From: Ulota crispa
Taxonomy: Eukaryota > Streptophyta > Bryopsida > Orthotrichales > Orthotrichaceae
Length of the DNA: 64,000 bases
NCBI GenBank assembly: GCA_963920765.1
Contig: OY987250.1
Coordinates: 3,100,001-3,164,000, forward strand
Direction: 5' to 3'
The notes under the pieces are model-generated. The model was given only the letters and a program-made list of their open reading frames with translations, was not told the DNA's origin and made no database searches. Positions 46,572 to 57,230 of the stretch are shown here, piece by piece (the stretch's first letter is position 1; each line of letters opens with the position of its first letter). Position numbers and translations under genes: made by a program.

Positions 46572-47920
46572 AAGATTCATTTATAGCCTTTACATTTTTT
46601 TACCTTTTTTCCCAAGTATTACAACTTTTTCTCGGCCAAACATAATGCTCATGTATTCTTTTATATACAAGTGTATGTACCCGTTGTACAAACAAAGGCA
46701 ATAGGAATATCCTTGTAATAAAAAGATTATGGGTTAGCAATCTTATCACAAATTATGGTCAATTTAAAAATTTAAGTCATGAGTGATTGGTTAACCCTTT
46801 AAAGACCACACACAATTTCCCAAAATCCACTAGAAACCGGGCCAATAAAATCAGATGTACATTTGAAACAAATTTGGACCCAATTTGAATAATCCAACCG
46901 TACAAATGTAAAGGACACCTTGTTTGTTATAATGTATCAAAATTTCAACTAGATTTATCATTGGAGGTGAAATATTATAATGATTGAGTGAGCCGTATAT
47001 GGAAAATCTCTAGTTTTTCATGCTTGTGTGGCTTTGAATGTTAATGCTTCATGCAAGCTTTGCTTGAGAAGAGCCTTTCATTTCTAGAAAGCAGGGTTTC
47101 CCATTTTCTTTGCTATTTTAAAATGGTTCTACAAGAAATTTGATAATTGTTACGGAAAATCTGATTGGTAAAAGCAATCAAGAATTGGCCTTAAATGAAG
47201 GAAGATTGTTTAAAAAAAAAATTTATAGCATCATTTCAATGGATTCTCAAATAATACAATTGTACTACCGTATAGAGAAACAATACAAGCGTGTTCCTTG
47301 AGCAATTTGAATTTTTTAGGATTGCACAATTGAAATGTGACATTCTTCTTAGATGTTTGATGTATTGTGTTGTTGCTTTGATCCATCTATGACCAAATAT
47401 GGATATGTATTTTGAGGCCATGATGTATAAACATCATTATTTATCAACTCACATGTCCGATTCCATTGTTGTTTCTTGGGTTGGATGCAAAATTCTTGTG
47501 ATCACAAGTGTTCTTGAAGATAATTTTCCAAATTGTTGAGCAATTTTATTGTACAGGCCAAAAACTACTCTCCCGAACCAAAATATGGTTCGGTGGTCTT
47601 TGAAGGGTTAACTCACAAACGCCACTAACTTGATTCAAAGTAAAGCCTCAATGTAAACCACTTTATGCATGTACCCCTCTCTCCACTCTATGCACCCCTT
47701 TCTTCCTTGTAAAAGGACAAACAGGTCATTGGAAGTTGCACCATGACTCTCTCTCAGTTAATCTCTATTCTTGGTTGTGTATTATATTCTTAGTTATATT
47801 CTTCTTTATATAGAAAAGGTTGTATTTTATTATTTATAATGATAAGGTCACTGATAGTTGCACTTCAACTTTCTCTCGGCCGATCAAAATGCTCATATAT
47901 TCTTTTATATGTAAAGATGA
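45850..47920 (-). mobile_element. Tandem Helitron-like array (three units)
   Basis: Read on the minus strand, the left edge is a hairpin (ACCCATTG/CAATGGGT, 45861-45879), seven bases, then CTAG, then T: the 3' terminus expected for a Helitron. Units start at about 45850, 46154 and 46668. Each carries cttatcacaaa, gcctca-tgtaaaccac and, at its right end, ctcggcc-atcaaaa-gctcat. No Rep/helicase is encoded. Unit 2 has an (AT)n microsatellite at 46527-46567 and unit 3 a TTAA element. Confidence 0.6.
46791..47611. mobile_element. TTAA element, 821 bp, in Helitron-like unit 3 (T7)
   Basis: TTAA occurs at 46791-46794 and 47608-47611, with ends TTAACCCTTTAAAGACCAC and TGGTCTTTGAAGGGTTAA. Excision gives gtgattggttaactcacaaac, which corresponds to gtgaccaattaacttacaaac in unit 2 (about 46270). 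No coding capacity. Confidence 0.9.
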
Positions 47921-48570
47921 CAATAAAGCATTTCTTTTACTTTGCATCTTAATTCTTTGGTATAATCTCTTTTTAAAATTTTGACATAATAATGTATTTT
48001 TTGTGTATTTGACATCAACTAAAAACAAATTTTTGTACATTTGTGAATGAAAGAAATGGGATAGAATTTGATAGTTTAGTCTTGTTTTTTAATACGCAAT
48101 CAGTAAAAGTAAGGGACTTGAAATTTAAATCATAATCAAATGAAGGGACTTGAATCTTAAATTAAAATCATATGAAGGGTTAAGTTTAAAAACTTGAATT
48201 TTTTTATTCTTAAAATTTCCTTCGAATTTGTATGTAATTATATAAAATAGAAATTTATATTCTCTTGTGCATGGATGATATAGATTTGATTTCACAACTT
48301 TATAGAAAAAAGTAAAATGGTAAATGAATGAAAAGACATTTGAAACGACATAGAACTCCATTTGCATTTGAAGATATACTCTTTTTACCTTGAGACAAAT
48401 GAAAGGTTTTCTCAGAAGACTAAACAAAAATTTCCTTAGATATATTTGCAAATTTTTGAATACTCAAAATGTTGTAATCAAGATTGAGTGATATGTAGTT
48501 AGTACAATGGTAATACGGTCCTATAATTCAAAACCTAGATTAGATGTTGAAATACTTAATTTGATTGACC

Positions 48571-49302
48571 ATGTCAAAATTTGAAACCTTGGATAAGGGA
48601 ACTTCAAAATCTCCCTTAAGAGATGGCTTTTTGGATGAAATTGACAAAATGAGCTATGACAATTCCAAACTTGTAATAAGACAATGTATTTGCAACCTCA
48701 AGGATGCAACCAGTCTACTAAATGGTAATAATACAATCAATAGTAAGACTTATGCTAATCATACTATCAAAAAAGAAAGAATCAATGAAAATTATGAAAC
48801 TTTAATCAAACAAATTCAAAATTGTTATTTAAAAGGTGAATCTTCAAATCCCTTAAAGGTAAATGATTTAATTAGCCTTGAGAATTTGCTATATCTTAGT
48901 AATAAAGATGAAGAAAACACCAATGTCACAAAAAACACAAAAAACACTCGGGTAGAGGTTTCAGAATTAAAGCCTTATGAATCATTGAATTGTAGTGTAT
49001 TTGATAAAAATTTAAAAAAAAAAATTGATTGTGAAGAAAATGTTTTGAAGAATTATCAAAAACAAAACAAAAAATATTTAAAAACAATTGATGACTTGCG
49101 TGAAAAAATAAGGACAAGAACCCAACAATGGCAAGTAACTTTGAGCCTCTATCTCAAAGAAAAATATGAACACGGTCAAGGTCTTACAACACTTGAAAAA
49201 ATTGCTAAAAAACAATATAGAGAATTTCATGAAGAGTTAAAAAACAAAAAAACACATGAAATGAGTGGAAAAACTAGTAGAGATTCTTGTATTATCATTT
49301 GA
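48571..49302 (+). CDS. Orphan AT-rich ORF, Lys/Asn-rich, CaaX-like C-terminus
   Basis: A single 243-codon frame from ATG to TGA in very AT-rich DNA, where stop codons should be frequent. The product is rich in Lys, Asn and Glu. It has a predicted coiled-coil-like second half (about residues 155-232) and ends in SCIII, which fits a CaaX prenylation box and would suggest membrane attachment. No signal peptide or membrane segment. I recognise no family. Codon use is A/T-ending, unlike the nearby G/C-rich dioxygenase. It has no introns and lies 650 bp from the Helitron-like array. It could be an orphan plant gene, cargo of a mobile element or a transferred gene. Confidence 0.6.
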   Translation: MSKFETLDKGTSKSPLRDGFLDEIDKMSYDNSKLVIRQCICNLKDATSLLNGNNTINSKTYANHTIKKERINENYETLIKQIQNCYLKGESSNPLKVNDLISLENLLYLSNKDEENTNVTKNTKNTRVEVSELKPYESLNCSVFDKNLKKKIDCEENVLKNYQKQNKKYLKTIDDLREKIRTRTQQWQVTLSLYLKEKYEHGQGLTTLEKIAKKQYREFHEELKNKKTHEMSGKTSRDSCIII

Positions 49303-51246
49303 ATATTAAATCAAGTTTAGATAGAGATATGTATTATTAATTTAATCAAAGATTACTGAAAGGCTCTTTACTTAAATACAAATTGAATGAAGTTTTTAAA
49401 GAATTTTTGATAGGGAAGGTTTGTAATGCCTTTTTGAGACAATTTTGGAAATAGGTTGATTACATTGTGTAATTAATCAAACAATTGTAGCCAATCAATA
49501 AGTACTAGTTCAACTTTATAGTAGTACTATAGTGTGGTAGTACTAAAAATTGTGATTCCAACCTATGTCAAATGCTTTCTAATTGCCTTCAATTTTTTAA
49601 CATGCCATTGGTACTCTTGAAGGAATTAGGATTATTTCTTTTCTGCCTTATGACCTGATTTTTGTTTCTAGGCTTTAGACTATCCATAATTAGTTGAATA
49701 TGGCATTAGAGAAAATGAGAACAAACAATAAAGTGAGTCTCAAACAACTTTCTATAAACTTGAAATCTCTTGTAATAATTGGTTTTTATGAAAGAGCTTT
49801 ATATTGTCTCATAGCACTTGGAGTGATATTATGAAACACTTAACAATTTAGCTCAAAAATTTAATTGAAAAGACTCCTACAACTAATAAGTTTACTATGT
49901 ATGTGTATTATAACATCTTGCAAAAACTTGAAACATTAATAGCACCTTGTTGTTTTGTCAAAAAAAAAGAAAAAAAAAGTCATAGTTGTTAAAGCACCTA
50001 TACTAGTAATTGTAATTTATTTATAATTTATTGAATAACTCAATACTCTCTTTTTCCTATGAATACTAAGTACTACTAGTATTTTCCATACATTTCTTCA
50101 AACTGCAAATACTAGTATTTTACATAAGTTTTAAAATGATTTATTACACATCTTCATGAGCTTTGTCTTCAATCATCATACAACTATTACTTGCTATTTG
50201 CTACATATGTATAGTTGTTATACTTGGTAATGAAAACGAAAAACAAATAATTATCATCAATATTATCAAAAAATAAAAAACCGTACCTTTAAGTTCAAAA
50301 TTGGGACTTTTGTTTAAGCACAAACATATTGTTAATTTTGATTTACGATAAATTGCACAAAAAATGCAACAAGAAAAAAAACATGTATCCAATTGCAAAG
50401 CAAACAAATAAAATTTATGAAAAAATAAATATATTAAGAATACAAGATTGAGCATGGGTTGCATTATAAAACAACTAATGTGATTGTGCTCAAAAACAAA
50501 GAATGAAAAATTTAACGTATTGATCATAGGTAGCAATATTTGATTTCTTAGAATAAATTTTTTAATTTGTAATCATATAAATTAAGAAAAAAAATTGCAA
50601 CTACTTTGTAAACCAACAAAATAAATCAAAACCATAAATAAAGATCTAATTAGAAGCAACTATAATTGAAAAGCATGTATAATGGACAATTGTGATGCTT
50701 CTTAATTCTAACATCCCTAAGATTTGGGGACTTAAAAATACATCCCAAAATGTAAATTCTTGGAGTTGAATATTTCTAATTACAGAAAGATGTATTAATG
50801 CAATCAAGACAAAGACATTATAAGCGAACTTTTGAAAAAATAAATAAATTATGAATTAATTGTTGATATAAAGATCATAGGATTTGACCACTCCACAATT
50901 TAGCTCTGATTTTCTGATCCCGAAATTATATTTGGAGTTATTGGAGGTCTTTGTTTATGTAACTTGCCTCGATTTGATCACGTTGATTATTTTTAATAAT
51001 CAAAATTTCCTCGGTTTGACCACTTTATATAACCCATGAAGGCCGATCAATAAAAAGCCAAATATTTCTTTGGAATTGTCAGAAGTTACTTGGACAAGAA
51101 ATTACTTAAATGTACCATGATTGTGATCAAATTATGATATTTAGAGAGCTTGAAAGACTTAAAGATAGTTTTATTTGTTGTCACTTTACCAAAGCTATAA
51201 TTCTTTTTTAAGAAGTCAATATTCATAGTAATTACATTCGAACAAT
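49303..51246. other. AT-rich intergenic stretch
   Basis: No gene or clear element. Very AT-rich, with short open frames only. Confidence 0.4.
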
Positions 51247-51480
51247 TTAACCCTTGCATGACCATAAGACATATGATATATGCTGATGTATGATTGTCAT
51301 TAGCTACTAGTAAGAAACTTTAATTTGGGATCTCAAGTAGCACACTAGAACCGCATTGATATATTCTTCAACTTCTTTGTTAGTCTCAAATATAGTAGAG
51401 ATGTGGATCCATTACAAATATAAGAAAAATATCCCATATTGTATTAGCCGCAAAGGGCCTCTCAGTTGTTTAAAGGTTAA
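51247..51480 (+). mobile_element. TTAA MITE, 230-bp subtype (M3d)
   Basis: TTAA occurs at 51247-51250 and 51477-51480, with ends TTAACCCTTGCATGACC and TTGTTTAAAGGTTAA. Same family as 27118-27344 and 36372-36601 (gtagagatgtggatccatta, ccgcaaagggc). Confidence 0.85.
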
Positions 51481-54377
51481 ACAAAAAATAAATAAATTCC
51501 ATACTACCTAGTTTGTTAATATCAATTTGTTGAAAAAAGGATTGTTTCACACCAAAGCCAAGACACGTTGTTGCAATCCATGAATCACAGATACTTACTT
51601 CCAATGTTTTAAACTTCACTTCTCAAATAATTACAAAGCGTAGCTCGTATAAAATCAAAACTATGAGTAAAATCATAGTAGGACTTTCATTAAACAAATT
51701 GGCATTGAATAAAAAACAATCTTTATGCAAGGGTGTCACTTTAGAAGAAAATGTAATGAGGCTCCTTTAGGGATTAAAACAAACATTGCAATTACAATAA
51801 GATGACATAATTTCCAATGCCATAATGTTACAACGCTTTAGTATTTGTGTAGGATGCTAAATAAAAAAGTTACTAACTAAAATAAGATATACTTTTATTT
51901 GTAAAACCACAGTGTACTTGAAGAAAATCTTGTTAGAAATCCATGTCATACAATTGTCAATAAACCAATACAAGAATCTAAAAACATTTGGAAGTACAAA
52001 AAAATGGCTACAAATTCATAAAAAATGTTTGGGTTGATTTGTTATTTGGATATTGGAATTCCAATTCTAAAAGGATGTAGTACTCAACATCCCTATGACA
52101 CAGCTGGTGAACTTTACATGCTATTCCATAAAACTTAGGTCATATATTAAAATAAGGATTTGTACTTATATAGGCTATCTACTTCATTACAAATTAGCAA
52201 GGTAGATTTCAATATGACAATTAAATCAAATGTGATAAAATCAAGATATAAAACCTAGATGTACAAGCAAAAATATCTGGCTAAAGACAACCTTCCTAAC
52301 ATATAAAGGTTGAATCCAATTAATGCATAGAATATTGCAACTATTACCTCACTTAGCTTCTAAATGCTTTTAGATTCTTAACCAAATTTGCTCTTCCACA
52401 GTACATAATTTTTGAAACAATACATAATATTTGAAACTCTCTTCAGATTTGCTTTGAATACACAAATGTTTGGACCAGATTATCCAAAATTATTTGTATG
52501 GTCAGTTTCAAGAACATCTTCATTGTTCTACCAAATCAATGTAGAAGCAATAAACTTTCAAAATTCACCAAAACTAAAACTTCTATTTTCAACAATAGAC
52601 TTTCGACACAAACTACAAGAAGTTTGAGGTAATCAACATGATACACTAAATGCTACATTAACACATAAAATTAAAGCATTATAATTTTTTAAATATTTAG
52701 TGAATTTTTCAACAACGGACAAGTATGGGTTTGTAATTAGAATTTTTAGGGTGATAGGTCACAAGGTATGATTTGAGTTCATTTGTGCACAAAGAGTGCA
52801 TTAAGCATATAACACTCCCTTGGGTTCAGTACACAAAAAGCATGATTTTGAGCTCAAGGTGTTAATTAGGTACCTCTGGGCAGGAGGTATGAACTAAGTT
52901 TGATTTTGCAACTCACTTAATGAACAGTAATAAGATTCCTTCAATTGACAAGCTTTTGTAGCCAAAAAATGTGGTCCCCGCAATGCTTCTAAAGGCTATA
53001 ATCAACAGGCACGCAAATGATACAATAAAATAGAAGTCTCTATCCATGACGGTACCTCCCTGAAAACCTCTGCCAGAAATGAAAGCAACAATCCATTTTG
53101 GCGTAGCACAAAACGGATTTTAAAGGATATCCTTACCATGTGTTCGGCAGTAGAACTTCTTCAGTTGAGATTGACTTTTGAGAGAAGATTTTATAATTCA
53201 CTATCAGTCTACCACCCGCCTTACTTAATTGCTTGTAAAACAATAGAAGCTGACATGGACATCTCTAAAAAAAACAAGCATAACTTCATCAAGACTCCAA
53301 CTCATATCCTTTCTAACAAATCGGCAATAAACTAAGTACATCTAATAAAACATTCATGTTGGAACAAATTCCTTACCTCCAAACCATTTTGTTTGGTGAT
53401 CTCAATCTAGCTCACACCAACACAAAGCAGTCACAAAGCTTGTCCAAACCTCAAGAGGTTCGGCTGAAGTCATAAAATGGATCATTCACTGTTGAGTTGG
53501 TGCTTGAAATTCATACTAAAAGCCCAAATGAGGTGGGCATGACGGCAAGGCTTCTGGAATACAGAAGTTGTTCTTGTTAGGAGGGACGATCAAGTCTAGC
53601 CTCCTATTAAGGTCTGCTGGTTTCCTATATCCAATTCATTAGGTTGAATCTTTTCAGCAAAAGCAGAGTTAGTGAGGAAAAAACTTAGGGGCGGGTTTTA
53701 TCTTAGAGAGAAGTTGCAGCAACGTTCTCCAAGGTCTTTACTAGACAATACAATGTGCATAATGATCATGTAGGTTAATTTTATGGGAACACTGGGATAT
53801 CCTAGTTTCTCTTCTGAATCTCTTCTGAATTGCAAATTAGAAGTACGTGCTTTTTGTAGCTTGCAAACAACCTGCTCTCTATTCTTCACATGCTGGTCAA
53901 TATTTCTCTTTTTGCGTCTCTCCTTTTAGGCAACAAGCGATGAATACCTAATTCGTTGGCATAGATTAGCTATAAGAACTTTTGGATATTTGGTATTAAC
54001 TTGAAGCAACAATTCCTTCTATCTACAGATCTTGGTAATTCTAGCGAGGTTATGAAGCAAAACCCTGGGAAGGTTTGGAGTGTACCAGCAACAAAGCTTG
54101 CAGTAAATGTCCTCTTAGTTGTTTTCAGAGCAATGGATGGCGAGCGCTAGGACTGGCGGCAACAAATTTCTCTCCAAACAAATTAAGCAATTCAATCAGG
54201 ATTGATCCAAGTATTTATTGATTGAATTCCATCTTTTTGTAATTTTGCTAGATAATACGCCCCCCTACTAGGATATTTCTTTGCCTACTCTTCATGCCGT
54301 GCACACAGAAAGCAAAAATAGTAAGCTACGATACTCATCTTCTAATCTTTGTGGAAACTTTTAGTTTAGCTCCGGAG
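51481..54377. other. Intergenic DNA upstream of the DUF688 locus
   Basis: No gene is recognised. Composition becomes less AT-rich after about 52.8 kb. Short frames only. Confidence 0.35.
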
Positions 54378-56533
54378 ATGGGAAAGAATTACCTTGATGC
54401 AAGCCACTCTATGGTGAAGGTGTCTTCCGCTTTGATGGAGACAGATTATATTTCTGTTACGGTGCCATTTGATTGGGAGGCTGCGCCCGGGAGACCAGCA
54501 GCTGCAAAAAGTGAGGTTGTTGATGTGCCCTCTTTACTGCTTCCTCCTAGAAGACGAACCAAAGATGGATTCTTCCTCCCAATTTCCAGGCCAACACAGT
54601 CCCCCCATTTGTAGAACAAAGAGGGTGGAATCAATCAGAGGAGACCTTTTAGTATGAAGTTCCCTAGCACTCTAAAGAAAACTTTGTTCAGGAGCCTAAT
54701 GCTAGGAAAATCCGCAAGGATGCGGATTGTGTTGAAGACACAGGTGGCATTTTCAATCAACTTTCTACTCATAGACTTGGCTCAAGAATCACAAGAAGAG
54801 AGCTTGTAGAGTCCCAAAAGAGTCCATCTTGTTTCAGACAGTGCTTGCCGGTAGGAAGGAAAGCATCTTCGTCGCACTCTGATCATCACAAGGGCAGAGG
54901 GTTGTGCTCTACAGAAATTTCAGATGGAGACAAATATTATGCCACTCCTCATTCTTCACCCCATTGTGGCCATGGCAAAGCACACGATACATCAATAGCT
55001 AGAGCAGGGAAGCAATTACAGGTTCCAAGCAATAGTTTTTGTATGGCATCCATGCTGCTAGCATTGGTTTTTTTTTAATCCAAAGAATCCAATAAAGTAG
55101 AAGACACTTATGGAAAAAGTAGAATCATTGTAGATGATGGGGACGAGGTCAGAATCTCTAAACACCTAACATCAAGAGCCCTAGTCTCCAATTCTTGCAA
55201 AAGTAGGAAGCTCCAACAGGTTCCTAGCAGTGACAGTTCTATGAACAAGCCTGATGAGAGAAATACCGTCGCGGATTACAAGGGCAAAGTTGGAGATGCA
55301 AATTATGTCATTGCCTCTTCAGACAGGGAATTCCGTCTCCGGCCAACAAAGGGATGCAGTCAATCCAAGTTTTCATGGAAATCAAGTGATCAGGTTAGGG
55401 AGAAGTTAGATCCTCTAGCGGCTTTCTAGACGGTGAATGTGCGGGAAATTGGGGAGGTTGCAAATGATTGGTCTGGAAAGATTCACAAGGAAGAAGACAT
55501 CAAGCGCCAGGGAAGTTGCAGCTCGCTAGTACAGAATTTTTCCTCAAGAGATAGCAACTGTTCATTGTCTTCAAGTTACTCAACAACAAGTCCCAGGGAA
55601 AATGCTATACTTCGAGATCCAGCTGCTAGTAACATGGAATTGTCTGCGCCAAGGTCATCCTCATGCGGAAGTTCAGATTATCCCTTCATCACCAGCTCTA
55701 GCCTTCATATCTCGCAGGTTGAAGGTGAAAGAGGGATGCCGACCTTGGGCTATGCTACGCTTTCTTCTCTTCAAAGATATTATTTTGAAGAACAATTAGA
55801 GCATCATCAACTACCCGCTAGCAAACCAATTTCAAGCCTCCCACAGAGCCCGCTTAAGAATCAAGCTGCATAGCATATTGACACACTCCAGGCTCTCAGA
55901 GTTGAGGACAAGAAAGTGTCAAGCAATTTGATCGAGTGGTTGGAAGAGTTGAAATTCTCTTCTCTATGGCCAAAACGCCCTCAAACGATATTTGCCAATG
56001 GCAATGCTAGTAACAATGATAGTTGTAGTGGATCCAGCAAAGATTATGAGCCAAGCGGCACGGGCTCATTTGAGTACGGGACTCCGAGAGCAAGCTCGTC
56101 AACACCGTCAATGAAATCTCTAGTCCTCCGCAGCTTAAATACTTTTCCAAAACTAGCAACGTAGGTGGTATCTAAGGAAATGCTTAAGTTGTCCCCCTTG
56201 CTCCAGCGCAAGCTCCAGCAACAACAGAGTCAAGAGTTGCCGCAAAGTTCATTTATGTTGGATCAAGAGACCACCATAGTACCGACCCTCAACATTGCTT
56301 TTGAACAAATTAGTGTCTCCGCTCCAATATTACTCACAGGTGCATCCAATGAATGTCATGATGCAAAATCCCCAGATCATGGTTCCAAAGGTGAAAATCT
56401 TGCAATACCACCTACAAGCGGATTTTCAGAAACATCTGAGTCCAGCTCCGCTGAGATGAACAAGGCAATTGCAGAGGAGTCCCAAGATGGTGTAAGATCC
56501 TTTGGCAAATCGTTTCCAATATATCTGTGTTGA
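54378..56533 (+). pseudogene. DUF688-family gene, interrupted by several stops
   Basis: The N-terminus from ATG 54378 carries VPFDWEAAPGRP followed by PSLLLPPRRRT, the hallmark opening of plant DUF688 proteins, whose function is unknown. That frame stops at 54614. A second frame then runs from about 54720 to 56533 with a consistent Ser/Pro/Gln-rich composition (SLSSSYSTTSPRENA, LIEWLEELKFSSLWPKRPQ, PLLQRKLQQQQSQELPQ). It is broken only by in-frame TAA (55076), TAG (55430), TAG (55871) and TAG (56162), with no frameshift among them. Nonsense changes without indels suggest a fairly young pseudogene; unseen introns could explain some of the breaks. Confidence 0.65.
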
Positions 56534-56739
56534 AGAGGAAGTACAATCATCACAAGCAAAGCAATTTCAAGGTAATAAATTTGTAAGTAAAAGGTAATCC
56601 TATTTGTACTGAAGTATCGTCATTTACCTGAAGCTACTTGTACCAGTCTTTGTCTTCCAATTAGAAAGTAATCATTTGTGAACACATAAAGAATGCTCAT
56701 TGTTGGAACGTATGAATCAGGTCAAGGTGTGACAGTGGC

Positions 56740-57230
56740 AACAAATCTGGAGAAGACTCTGACAATAGCAGCACAAATTCATTTGAACAAGCGACTCCCA
56801 TCTCGCCCATATTGTCACGGAGCTCGCTAATGTTTTGCAAATTTACTATATCCCTAGAATTTGAAACAAGGATAGTGTCTGAAGAGGTGATCCTCCTTGT
56901 TCCAATGCAAGCTCCAGCTGCAACTGAAGATCATGGGCTTGCAAACCAAGCCACTTGACGGAGCAAACCGTATTGAAAATTGGATCGCGTATTCATTTGA
57001 GGACAGGACTCTGAGAACACTCTCACCAACACCATCACTAAACTTGCTAGTCTTTTGTAGAGTTTATGTATCCCTAGAACCTGAATCATGGGTGGCATAT
57101 GTAGAGGTATTTTAAGGAGGCACTCAAATCGTCCTCCTCGCTCACACATGAGCTTCAGTGAAAACTCCACAGCACGGGCTAGCAAACCAAGACACTGCAT
57201 GAGGCACACCATGTGTAAGGAATTTGTGCT
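56740..57230 (+). pseudogene. Two decayed duplicates of the DUF688 3' part
   Basis: Stretches at about 56770-56960 and 56980-57200 repeat, with heavy decay, the order seen at 56060-56230: tcatttga, gactc, tcaccaacaccatcac, a tatccctag block, then ctcc-caagctcc. They look like old tandem copies of the gene's 3' portion. Confidence 0.45.
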
